This document shows positions 8,456 through 16,083 of a stretch of DNA of 33,447 nucleotides, in pieces. This DNA comes from Pirellulaceae bacterium (GTDB taxonomy: Bacteria; Planctomycetota; Planctomycetia; Pirellulales; Pirellulaceae): the NCBI GenBank assembly GCA_022446825.1, contig JAKVBY010000060.1:13268-46714 (forward strand), read 5' to 3'. The notes beneath the pieces are model-generated. The model was not told where the DNA came from, did no database searches, and saw only the letters and a program-made list of their open reading frames with translations. The translations under genes were made by a program, and so were the position numbers. The first letter of the stretch is position 1, and each line of letters starts with the position of its first letter.

Positions 8456-9769
8456 TCAGATCCGGGGGAAATACCACCAATAGTTTCCAGCACGGCCACC
8501 GCTACCAATAGCCTCCGATGTCAGACGATCACGCATTTGCAACAAGTCGTCGTGACTCCAACCGCGGCAAGACGTCATTTCAAGTGTCAGCGGGTCGTAC
8601 GCAATCTCCCATTCGGGTTGGGAACGCGACATTAAGGCGTCGGGCAACACCAGGCAATGGTAAGCGCGAACCGCAACTGGTAATGAGCGGGCATAGGACA
8701 AGGTCTTCAAGAACCCCTCCGGGGAATCAAGCGGCAAGCCAAAAATAATCTGAACTTCTCCTTCTGAAACACTCGCCAATTGTTCGATGGAAGACTCAAA
8801 TTTCGTTTGATTAAATGGTCTCTGGTGAGCCTGCAGGACTTCCGGATCGAGAGATTGCAGCCCGATTCCCAGATAAGACGGCCCAATGTTGGATAAAAAG
8901 TCCAAATGCTCTTGTCGTACGTGCGACGGATAAATCTCACACCAGAAATTTGCCGATTTGAGAAAAGACACATTGCGTTCTGCCTCGCAGAGATTCTGAA
9001 ACCCACGCGCGTTCAAATTGAGCCCTGCGTCGACCAGGAATACCGCAGGCACATTCTGTTCCTGGTATGCTTCTAGTTCGCGAGTCAGGTACTCCGCAGA
9101 AAAAACAGCGCCATTCTTGTCACTGGCACCCCATTCGCAAAACGTGCACGAAAGTGGACAGCCTCGAAAAGTTTCCAAGTACGACACCGCGTCAGGCTTC
9201 ATGATCTGCGACGCATAGGGGGATGGAATCTCGTCGAGCATCAACAGCGATGGACGAGGGTCCGTTTGTACCCAGCCATTGGATGTGGGAATATGCAGTC
9301 CAGGGATCGACTCGAGTGTTCGGTTGTCAGACAGAACGCATTTGGCAATTTCACAAAATATCATTTCACCTTCTCTAGAGACCAGCCCGTCCATATACGA
9401 CTCGGAATGCTGGTACAGCGGCAGGTCGAATAAAACAGTGCGTGCTGACGGTCCGCCGAAAATGATCGTGCATTGCGGTCGAGCCTGCTTGATTTGACGG
9501 GCAACTTCCACCAGTGTCGGCGTAGACCAAACATAGATCGAGATTCCAATCAAATTCGGATTGGTCGCCAGAATCGCATCCGTATAGGCAGCGACATCTG
9601 CTGATTCCCGATCAATCATCGTCACGGCAGCATCCTGCAACTCAGGGTCAGCCATAACAGCCGCCTGAATTCGACGAATCCCGTAACTCGGCAACTCGAA
9701 ATCGCCAAGCTCACCCCCGTCCACCGGTGGTGTCATGCAAACAAGTGCAATATTTTTTGATGTAGCCAA
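8456..9769 (-). CDS. Cobalamin-type radical SAM protein, first of a tandem pair
   Basis: A 437-residue paralogue of the next gene downstream with the same architecture. The N-terminal B12-binding-like domain (about 6-140) has LIGISIYVWS and IFGGPSAR. The radical SAM domain follows, with C204-PLS-C208-TF-C211 then EWG, LVDAGLNLN (about 245-253), GIGLQSLD and IIFGLPLD. The C-terminal end is GNYWWYF. The start is a TTG at 9769: an in-frame TAA lies nine bases before it, and AAGAG with a six-base gap precedes the TTG. The next internal ATG (9736) has no ribosome site and would cut the first strand. The two genes form an operon, and the similarity points to duplication followed by divergence. The product is not predictable; methylation of a natural product, peptide or lipid is possible. 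Confidence 0.88.
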   Translation of the reverse strand: MATSKNIALVCMTPPVDGGELGDFELPSYGIRRIQAAVMADPELQDAAVTMIDRESADVAAYTDAILATNPNLIGISIYVWSTPTLVEVARQIKQARPQCTIIFGGPSARTVLFDLPLYQHSESYMDGLVSREGEMIFCEIAKCVLSDNRTLESIPGLHIPTSNGWVQTDPRPSLLMLDEIPSPYASQIMKPDAVSYLETFRGCPLSCTFCEWGASDKNGAVFSAEYLTRELEAYQEQNVPAVFLVDAGLNLNARGFQNLCEAERNVSFLKSANFWCEIYPSHVRQEHLDFLSNIGPSYLGIGLQSLDPEVLQAHQRPFNQTKFESSIEQLASVSEGEVQIIFGLPLDSPEGFLKTLSYARSLPVAVRAYHCLVLPDALMSRSQPEWEIAYDPLTLEMTSCRGWSHDDLLQMRDRLTSEAIGSGGRAGNYWWYFPRI

Positions 9770-10320
9770 GAAGAACTCTTATAGCGTGCCCTGGGACCGT
9801 CTTTGTAACCGTGACGTGAGTGCAAGTCGACACACAAATTCCCGGCGGCCGGATCGCGGATGCCGGGACACTCTCTACCATAATCACTCAAGATGGCATC
9901 GTGTGTAAAAAACGGCAAATAAGGATTCAGATGTGGGCTGGAAAGGGCTGCAGTCAAGACACAGTTCGGTCTTTTCCAGGACTGTCGGCGGTGAACCTTA
10001 GCCACGCCTGGTTCTGGAGGAATGGGTCCAGCGGATTATCCTTGCCTGCTGTTCATTCTCGCGGAAAGCAATCGTTGACCGGACCAAGTTACGTAAATTC
10101 ACCCGAGTTGCATGGGTTCAATAACGGGCAGACTTCGTTCCTTCGCCCCTCAGGGCCTCGGATGTCTTGGCGCGAACCGCTTATCCATTTATCCATGAAT
10201 CTCAGCTTTGCTGCAGCTACTTAAATCGCGCAACATCAGACTACAGAGCACCCCCGGTAATCAGGACTTGCAGATTTCATTCGTCACAGAATCGATGCAA
10301 GGCCAGAACTTCTTTTGGAG
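9770..10320. other. Intergenic region upstream of the radical SAM pair
   Basis: About 550 bases lie between the DUF1080 stop and the radical SAM start, both on the minus strand. No known gene, cobalamin riboswitch box or tRNA was recognised. A 56-codon minus-strand frame (9711-9881) with several cysteines overlaps the radical SAM start and is discussed among the findings. The length of the gap suggests the radical SAM pair has its own promoter here. Confidence 0.5.
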
Positions 10321-11322
10321 TCACTTTTTGACAACCCAGATATTACGATAAACCACCGGATTACCGTGACCTTGCAAATAAAGCAGCCCAGGAGAGTTGG
10401 CTTCTTCATGTTTACCGGGTGTGTGATTTGGTAATTCGAGATCATCGTGAATCACGACACCGTTGTGCTTGATGGTCACCCGTGCATTGGTCGTCTTTTG
10501 ACCATCCGCATCATATTTGGCGGCAGTAAAATCATAATCATAGGTTTGCCAGGAGAGCGGTGGCAAACACATGTTGACTCGAGGCACGGAAATGGAATAG
10601 ATCCCCCCACACTCGTTGTTCTTGCCTTCCAAGCCGAACGAATCAAGTACCTGGACCTCGTAGCGACCTTGGATATACATCCCACTATTACCGCGTCCTT
10701 GACCTCGAGCAAACGGCATGTAGGGAGTACGGAACTCGAGATGTAATTTGTGGTCGCCAAATTTTTCTTTGGTTTCGCAGTCGTGGCGGAGAAGTTTGCC
10801 GAAAACAACCTCGCCTCGTTCAAAATTCTTGGCACTTTCAGCACTGCCGTCAAACAAGACCATCGCACCCTCTGGTGGCTTGGCTCCGAGCGTTTTACTC
10901 TGACGATGGACTTTGGGAATGACCACCGCCACCGTACCACTGTCATTGAGAATACCAATACCGCCATCGACCTGTTTGGTGCGCGTAACATTTCCCTCTG
11001 CGCTCGTCCAAGCAACAAGCTCCCCATCCAGTTTGCCTTCACTCGTGCGGGTTCGATCGCCGCGTTCCCAACCAGCACCCGGGAGCCCGCCAATAAAAAT
11101 CGTGCTCTGGAAGGTCGCATCACCCATGGCGATCACTTGCACCCCAATTTTAACCGTTGCACCATCCCTGACGACTTCCCCCGCATACTCTCCCTGGATT
11201 TTGAAGTGTGCCGTCTGACGGGCTTCCTCGGGCTGAATCCACTCCTTCTTGTCCTGGGCCCCTGCCGGCGTAATCATCAAGAGGGTCAGGATGCAGAAAA
11301 GGGATCGTTGGTTCAGACTCAT
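10321..11322 (-). CDS. DUF1080 (3-keto-disaccharide hydrolase-like) exported protein
   Basis: A 333-residue secreted protein. The signal peptide is about 1-22 (ending PAGAQ). An N-terminal accessory region (about 35-145) of the type often found before DUF1080 in planctomycetes follows. DUF1080 itself (PF06439, a LamG-like beta-sandwich) covers about 150-333, with VLFDG (155-159), HLEFRTP, NSGMYIQGRYEVQVLDSFG (212-230), and the end motif LYLQGHGNPVVYRNIWV. The family includes 3-keto-glucoside hydrolases, but most members are uncharacterised, so the activity is provisional. The start ATG at 11322 has GGGAG nine bases upstream; the in-frame codon at 11355 would put extra residues before the leader. 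The gene stands alone, with a long gap on both sides. Confidence 0.9.
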   Translation of the reverse strand: MSLNQRSLFCILTLLMITPAGAQDKKEWIQPEEARQTAHFKIQGEYAGEVVRDGATVKIGVQVIAMGDATFQSTIFIGGLPGAGWERGDRTRTSEGKLDGELVAWTSAEGNVTRTKQVDGGIGILNDSGTVAVVIPKVHRQSKTLGAKPPEGAMVLFDGSAESAKNFERGEVVFGKLLRHDCETKEKFGDHKLHLEFRTPYMPFARGQGRGNSGMYIQGRYEVQVLDSFGLEGKNNECGGIYSISVPRVNMCLPPLSWQTYDYDFTAAKYDADGQKTTNARVTIKHNGVVIHDDLELPNHTPGKHEEANSPGLLYLQGHGNPVVYRNIWVVKK

Positions 11323-11995
11323 GCTAGAATTCTCCCGAGAAAGACAAAGCGGCAACGGCGCAGGTGAAAAACGCCCCGATCGAGCATGGCATTGTCGAGT
11401 GTGCCCGTCTTCAAAACAAGGGAACCGGGTCCATTTCTCGTGAAAAAATACCCTTCCTTTTCTCTACTACCACCACATTTCTCAGGTAAATACTTCTCCA
11501 TCCGACTCGAACTCGCGGAGAGCAATAATTTCCTTAATTCGCCACAGTGTTACCCTCAACTTGTTGGCCTGCGCGGTGTTGGCCCGTGACCTGATGAACC
11601 GTGCGTCAATCTCTTTTGAAATCCGTTCTTCTGAAACGCGGGAGCAGAGAACGTGACACCACGCTACTACGTTTGGAAACCGTGTTTATGCCACGGCATA
11701 ATTGCTTGCCCTGCGTGCTCTGATCAACAGAAAATCGGGAGTAAAAGAATAACTTTTCCAGATCAGCACAACTGTCTGAAAGTAAGGCTATGACAAACGC
11801 AAATGCATAGCTAAATCTTACTTGCCAGCGAGTTCATTTACGCTGCGGTAGATGCGTTTGCACTGCCGTAGATGCGTAGATGATCGAGTAGAAGCAACGA
11901 TTCAGAGTAAATGAATATTCTCAACTCCGCACCAAATATTTAACTCTTTTGCCCTTCTGTATTTGCTTAACGCAATTTGATTTTGAGGTTAATTG
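11323..11995. other. Divergent intergenic region
   Basis: About 670 bases lie between the DUF1080 start (-) and the small membrane protein (+). No gene is recognised. It holds the 20-bp tandem repeat at 11841-11880 and a small hairpin near 11788 (GCTATG with CATAGC). Promoters for both neighbours must lie here, but no clear consensus stands out. Confidence 0.5.
11841..11880. repeat. 20-bp imperfect tandem repeat, two copies
   Basis: Two adjacent 20-base units begin CGCTGCGGTAGATGCG (11841) and CACTGCCGTAGATGCG (11861). They share most bases, including TAGATGCGT. The second unit closely matches 976-991, so the sequence is dispersed as well as tandem. Confidence 0.6.
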
Positions 11996-12241
11996 GTGTC
12001 GGATCAAATAAAATACGTCTTGCTAAGAATCATTCCCGCAAGTTTATTTCTTGGTCTTGTTCAATTTCTGTTTACGTCAGTCATTCCAAAACAACTCGGC
12101 ATAGAGGTGTCTGCAGGCGTACAAGCGGTAAGCAACATGTTTTTCAGCATGTCAAACGTCTTCCTTTGCCTATTTTTGGCGCGCAAACTTTCCACCAACT
12201 TTAACGCCGCCAAGTCCGAAGATTCAGCGGACAACCGTTGA
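11996..12241 (+). CDS. Small membrane protein, unknown function
   Basis: An 81-residue protein with two likely transmembrane helices, at about 8-30 (hydrophobic through SLFLGLVQFLFTSVI) and 46-63 (MFFSMSNVFLCLFLA). A short loop separates them and a polar, charged tail (about 66-81) follows. The GTG at 11996 is preferred over the TTG three bases earlier because GAGG ends seven bases before it. No family is recognised. The helix pattern, positive flanks and plausible ribosome site support a real gene. No neighbour suggests a role. Confidence 0.5.
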   Translation: MSDQIKYVLLRIIPASLFLGLVQFLFTSVIPKQLGIEVSAGVQAVSNMFFSMSNVFLCLFLARKLSTNFNAAKSEDSADNR

Positions 12242-12894
12242 TCTTGGTAACCAAAACACCGCAGCGGTATGCAAGAAACACTATTCGGCTACCGCCTTCA
12301 ATAGCTGACATTGCCAAGGTACTGGCAGCCGAGACTTCTCGTCTGAAAGCTGGCGGTAAATTGGGGATACGGCAATCAGTCGAAGTTACCCCAAGTATGC
12401 CTACAAATCAGACGGTTTTGGTTAGTATCTTAGCAAACGCGATAGCTACAGACGTTTCAGTACTTCTTAAGCGCGCCCTGCAGCCTTCGAAACCGAGACC
12501 TCCAGCCCGGTATTTACCGCCCCACTGCAGACTTTCACAAACCGAGAAAAACGACCCGATTTTCCGCACAAATATTTGAAATGGCCAAACTGAGTGGTGA
12601 CCAACCGCCGCGTGCCGCAAGCGTTACGTGAATTATTCTTGGTAACGGACCGGCGCCTGCCTGGGCGTTTGGTCATGACGCTACATGCCGAACTGATTGC
12701 CGGCGTGCAATTCCAGACAACCTCAAACGCCCCTCCATTTCTGCCGAATTACAGACGCCTGAACTGGGAACGTGCTGCGTGCGCAAACGCTTGTGGTTTA
12801 CCCAACAGACCGCCACAATACGATTCGAGGCGTTTCTGGACGATCCACAGAGAGGGCTCCTCGTTCCGCATCTTATACCGCAAAGGGAAATTCT
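12242..12894. other. Intergenic region, no gene recognised
   Basis: About 650 bases lie before the alpha/beta-hydrolase. Short open frames occur on both strands, but none has a recognisable motif, good start signal or protein-like composition. Nothing else was seen. Confidence 0.45.
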
Positions 12895-13872
12895 GTGAAG
12901 CAACGAAACCGCCGCCAGTTCCTCTCCGGCGCAGCAACCGCTGCGACCATTCCTTGGATATCTCAACTCGCCGAGGCTGCTCCTGACGTGAAGAAAACAA
13001 CTTACACCTACAAGACCGTTAACTCGCTACCTATTCAATTGGATGTCTATCGACCGGAGGACACGGTGCCACGCCCGCTCGCCGTCTGGATCCATGGGGG
13101 TGCGTTGATCATGGGACATCGCGAAGGTGTTTCCACTCGAGTCAAGACGGATCTGCTTGAGGCGGGCTATGTTGTCGCTTCCATCGACTACCGGTTGGCG
13201 CCGGAAACCAAACTTAAAGATATCATTTCCGATGTCGAAGACGCTTTTGGCTGGCTACATGCAAACGCCCAACAACTTCATATCATTCCTGAACAGACCG
13301 CCGTGCTGGGAGGGTCTGCAGGTGGCTATCTGACGCTCACATCCGGTTTCCGTGCCAAACCACGACCCCAGGTACTCGTATCCTTCTGGGGTTACGGCGA
13401 CCTGATTGGGGATTGGTACAGCACCGCCAGTCCGCATGTCCGACACCACCACAGCAAACTGTCGGCCGCCGAAGCCTATCACCAGGTTGACGGAAAGCCA
13501 ATTTCCGATGCGCGACAACGCGCAGGAGATGGCAATGCTTTTTATCAGTTCTGCCGACAACAAGGGCGTTGGCCCTATGAGGTTTCCGGCGTCGACCCGG
13601 CAGAAGATCCCCAGTACTTCGCGCCGTACATGCCACTACTCAACGTCGATCCTGATTATCCGCCAACCCTGATGATTCATGGAACGACAGATACGGATGT
13701 ACCGTACGAACAGTCCGTCCTGATGCAAGCAACGTTTCGCAAAAATCATGTCCCACATCGCCTGGTTACCATTGAGGGAGGTGAGCATGGCCTAGAAGGA
13801 GGGGATCCAGCAGAAATTGACGCAGCCTACGCAGCTGTGATTCCCTTCATCAACCAACACCTGCAAAACTAA
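12895..13872 (+). CDS. Exported alpha/beta-hydrolase (esterase/acetyl-esterase type)
   Basis: A 325-residue serine hydrolase of the esterase/lipase (BD-FAE/Abhydrolase_3-like) group. The leader carries a twin-arginine-like RRQFLSG (6-12) and runs to about 29. The catalytic features are the oxyanion HGG (67-69), the nucleophile elbow GGSAGG with Ser141, an acidic residue near 266-268 (HGTTDTDVP), and His298 (GGEHGLEGG). The start is the GTG at 12895: GGGA lies six bases upstream and the leader begins there, whereas the longer frame from 12772 adds 41 residues with no homologous look. It probably removes acyl groups from sugars or other esters in the periplasm, but the substrate is inferred from context only. 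Confidence 0.87.
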   Translation: MKQRNRRQFLSGAATAATIPWISQLAEAAPDVKKTTYTYKTVNSLPIQLDVYRPEDTVPRPLAVWIHGGALIMGHREGVSTRVKTDLLEAGYVVASIDYRLAPETKLKDIISDVEDAFGWLHANAQQLHIIPEQTAVLGGSAGGYLTLTSGFRAKPRPQVLVSFWGYGDLIGDWYSTASPHVRHHHSKLSAAEAYHQVDGKPISDARQRAGDGNAFYQFCRQQGRWPYEVSGVDPAEDPQYFAPYMPLLNVDPDYPPTLMIHGTTDTDVPYEQSVLMQATFRKNHVPHRLVTIEGGEHGLEGGDPAEIDAAYAAVIPFINQHLQN

Positions 13873-13878
13873 GTCCCA

Positions 13879-13894
13879 CATGCCGGCTGGCATG
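13879..13894. terminator. Hairpin after the hydrolase stop codon
   Basis: CATGCC (13879-13884) pairs with GGCATG (13889-13894) around a four-base loop, and begins seven bases after the stop codon. Outer bases can extend the stem with a bulge (CCACAT and ATGTGG). There is no T-tract, so it may be an RNA 3'-end stabiliser rather than an intrinsic terminator. Confidence 0.3.
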
Positions 13895-14028
13895 ATGTGG
13901 CTCTGCCAGCGGGAACCTCGGCGGGACCGCAAGATTTCCCTGCAGCGCCGCTGCTCTGCCATAGGCAATCGGAAATCGTGCGGCCGACAGTGATCGACGT
14001 GCTCTCTAAACATGCTGGAAACATCCCA

Positions 14029-14056
14029 GTGACAAGGTCACCGTGACAAGGTAAAC
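14029..14056. repeat. 14-bp tandem repeat, two copies
   Basis: Two adjacent 14-base units share GTGACAAGGT and then differ slightly (CACC in the first, AAAC in the second). The repeat is intergenic and resembles the other mini-repeats of this window in size and copy number. Confidence 0.65.
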
Positions 14057-14180
14057 AAACCTCAGAACAACCAGAAGTATCCCACACCAAAATCGGGACG
14101 ACACACGGTCTCCCGCAGCCACATCTCTCCCCTTCTCACACCAAAGATTGGTGGATGGGGGATTCCGAGGCAACAACCGA

Positions 14181-15038
14181 CTAGGGAGCATGTTCCTGGA
14201 CGAATTGAATCAATGCTTGACACCGAAAAAAACCCGGCCAATAGCTATGGCCTTGATCTTTAGCGATGATCAGTTGAAAAGCATCGCTTGCTTGTCGGCT
14301 TTGATAAATCACCTCCAGAGCTTGCGAATTATGTTCCAGCGGAACGACTGCGTCATGATCCCCGTGGATAATGCAGACCGGGATCCGCTGCTGTGCCAGT
14401 ACAGCACCTTGGGCGATCGGATTATAAGTCGCTAATTGGTTCTCCAATTCTGCGGTCGATAGGTCATAAGCAGTTGCAGCGCGTACGAGCCCTGGATAAC
14501 TCCGCAAATCATAAACGGGATAGATCCCCGCCAAGCCAGCAACTTTGGTCGGATTGGCAATCGCCCAACTCAAAGTAAACAAACCACCACGACTACGTCC
14601 TAAGAGCACCGGTGTGGTGGAAAAATCGTAGTGCTGAGTCAATTCGTTATAAAGGGCGGTCATTTTCTGTTGCCCGTGTGGGCTGCCATACGATTCACCC
14701 GAATCGATCCCCGCCACAGCGATTCCGGCCGCTAAGAATTGTTGGTGCATCCATTTTTCCGCCACATCAGGCAACCCAGGCAAAGTCGGAGCATACATTA
14801 CCCAGGGCTGGGGCCTTTTGCGTTTGTCTTGTGGCGGAAGGAAAATAAAGGCAGGACGACCTTCCAGCAGGAAAGCCTTGCCGGGAAGAATTAATTCCTT
14901 GATCGGCTTTTCCGCACCACAGGCACCGCTGGCCTGTGCCAGAGCTAAGCCGACCATGATCAGAACAAGACCTTGACCGCAAAGCGCTCTTTGCCGCTGG
15001 GATGACCACGAAACATCAAGGCAAGCAGATAATTTCAA
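14181..15038 (-). CDS. Alpha/beta-hydrolase (dienelactone hydrolase/peptidase S9-like)
   Basis: A 285-residue alpha/beta-hydrolase. A basic N-terminus and hydrophobic stretch (about 20-40, ending near GACGAE) suggest export. The catalytic set is Ser149 in GRSRG (147-151), an Asp in HGDHDAVVPLEH (227 or 229), and His264 (DQGHSYW). GIDSGESYGSP is at 110-120. The start is a TTG at 15038, supported by a strong GGAGG ribosome site five to six bases upstream. The frame has no suitable ATG before the hydrophobic leader. It follows two decayed fragments on the same strand, so its original operon may have been lost. Its role is likely ester or peptide hydrolysis of an unknown substrate. Confidence 0.82.
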   Translation of the reverse strand: MKLSACLDVSWSSQRQRALCGQGLVLIMVGLALAQASGACGAEKPIKELILPGKAFLLEGRPAFIFLPPQDKRKRPQPWVMYAPTLPGLPDVAEKWMHQQFLAAGIAVAGIDSGESYGSPHGQQKMTALYNELTQHYDFSTTPVLLGRSRGGLFTLSWAIANPTKVAGLAGIYPVYDLRSYPGLVRAATAYDLSTAELENQLATYNPIAQGAVLAQQRIPVCIIHGDHDAVVPLEHNSQALEVIYQSRQASDAFQLIIAKDQGHSYWPGFFRCQALIQFVQEHAP

Positions 15039-15057
15039 GAGACACCTCCAAGGTAGT

Positions 15058-15471
15058 TCAATGGTCGTTCGCGTAACGACTAGCTAAGAATTCCGTGAAT
15101 GGGATTGCCGTAATCGACCGCCAGACATTTCCGTCCTGGGATGTTGAGGCGGCGGATCTCCAGTCCCAGTAAAGGGAGTACGGTGGCGTGCGGGTGGTCA
15201 GATCAGGATCCGAGACGCGGGCTATGAGCAGGCTAGAGGTCGGTTTGTGGGGGACTAGCGCCGCTCCCGTCTCGACCCCTCGCCAGGCGATCTCGAACGT
15301 GTCGAGTCGCCAGGAATCTTGTTGCTTCAAACCCTCATGACAAGCCAAGCAACACTCTTGCAGGATCGGCTTCACATCAGCGAGGTAATCGGTCTCTGCA
15401 GAAGCCTGCAGGCAGAAAACGACCAGGGTCGTCCCCAGACAAAGACCAGTCGTGAATCTTCTTGAGCACAT
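15058..15471 (-). pseudogene. Truncated/frameshifted PSCyt1 cytochrome remnant
   Basis: The first 100 or so residues read as an exported PSCyt1 domain: a leader (about 1-26), then CLACHEG with its CxxCH at about 41-45, followed by SWRLDT, GVETGAALVPHKP, SSLLIARVSDPD and RTPP. In intact proteins the MPP-like end of this domain is followed by L-x3-E-I-x2-L and then DUF1549. Here the annotated frame turns into unrelated sequence, whereas another frame (about 15080-15178) contains LGLEIRRLNI and then NPI followed by a stop. This points to a frameshift and loss of the DUF1549/DUF1553 part. It could still make a 137-residue secreted haem peptide. The hydrolase gene starts 19 bases downstream. Confidence 0.6.
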
Positions 15472-15480
15472 CTGTTTATC

Positions 15481-15744
15481 TTAAAACATTTTCGCGCAAA
15501 ATTCAGTGAGCCTGCCGATCACGTCGTTCCCAAAGGGGTACTGTTTGGCTGTGAAATCCGGCTCCTGAACCTGAGACATGGGGATAAGAGAGGTCTCATC
15601 ATGGCCCTTCCAAACACAATAAATCGAGCCAGACAACGTGTTTACAGAAACTGTTTGCTCAGAAAAAATTCGCTCGTCATGACCAAGTGACACGACACAG
15701 TAATTTTCGAGGCCTTTAGCCCAGCCAACGGCATTTTCCCCAGG
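15481..15744 (-). pseudogene. Possible ThuA-like C-terminal fragment
   Basis: An open stretch of 87 codons lies between an in-frame TAA (15745-15747) and a stop at 15481. It reads as PGENAVGWAKG, then CVVSLGHDERIF, and later SIYCVWKGHD. This order (a W-x-K/R-x-G segment, then V-x-SLGHD, then a hydrophobic segment ending in W-x-KG) is reminiscent of the C-terminal end of ThuA-like proteins (PF06283), which are common beside PSCyt genes in planctomycetes. The N-terminal three quarters are missing upstream. No proper start is visible; a GTG at 15693 would delete half the similarity. It is best read as a remnant, with family assignment tentative. Confidence 0.4.
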
Positions 15745-16083
15745 TTAGAGCAGTGTCGTTTAGGCTGGTCGCCAAAAGCATGCCCAAAGAAGTCGCCCCT
15801 GTCCGTTCTGGAAGCAAAACAGCGTGCTCCTGCATTTAATCCTGGTCACCATTCGACCATGGCTCTACAACCTCGATAAAAAGTCGGCTCGCAACGCCCT
15901 TCCCACCGGCCAGTTGCGAAATCCTCTAGAGCACCGCATGCGGTGCTCACTCCGTGCCAGAGACCACACTAAATGCAAACCTCGGAACAGTGCAGCTCCT
16001 CAGGAACCTGAGTGGCCGAGAAAGCCGCAGTTAACGCGACACTCCGCGCGGGACAAGTTGATCTCCAGTATCCACCCATCCAT
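15745..16083. other. Intergenic region with a perfect palindrome
   Basis: No gene is recognised in about 340 bases between the ThuA-like remnant and the dioxygenase stop. Its main feature is the 20-bp palindrome at 15929-15948. The missing upstream part of the remnant is not visible here in any frame. Confidence 0.45.
15929..15948. repeat. Perfect 20-bp palindrome
   Basis: GAGCACCGCATGCGGTGCTC equals its own reverse complement over all 20 bases, with no central spacer. The symmetry is that of a dimeric repressor site, but it is downstream of both neighbours on the minus strand rather than at an evident promoter. Confidence 0.6.

Larger units (their letters stand above)
13873..14180. other. 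Convergent intergenic region
   Basis: About 300 bases lie between the 3' ends of the two alpha/beta-hydrolase genes. Only the hairpin at 13879 and the tandem repeat at 14029 were seen. Confidence 0.5.

Noticed and set aside
9770-10320. Cobalamin riboswitch ahead of the radical SAM pair
   Set aside because: A B12-dependent enzyme pair made this worth checking, but no B12-box-like sequence with surrounding stems was found in the gap on the minus strand.
10277-10324. 15-residue GTG frame overlapping the DUF1080 stop (reads TPKEVLALHRFCDE)
   Set aside because: The peptide looks oddly protein-like but is too short to support as a gene and has no neighbour continuing it.
12238-12579. 113-codon plus-strand frame after the small membrane protein
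   Set aside because: It begins with TTG overlapping the previous stop but has no motif and low-complexity, basic content. It is not convincing as a coupled gene.
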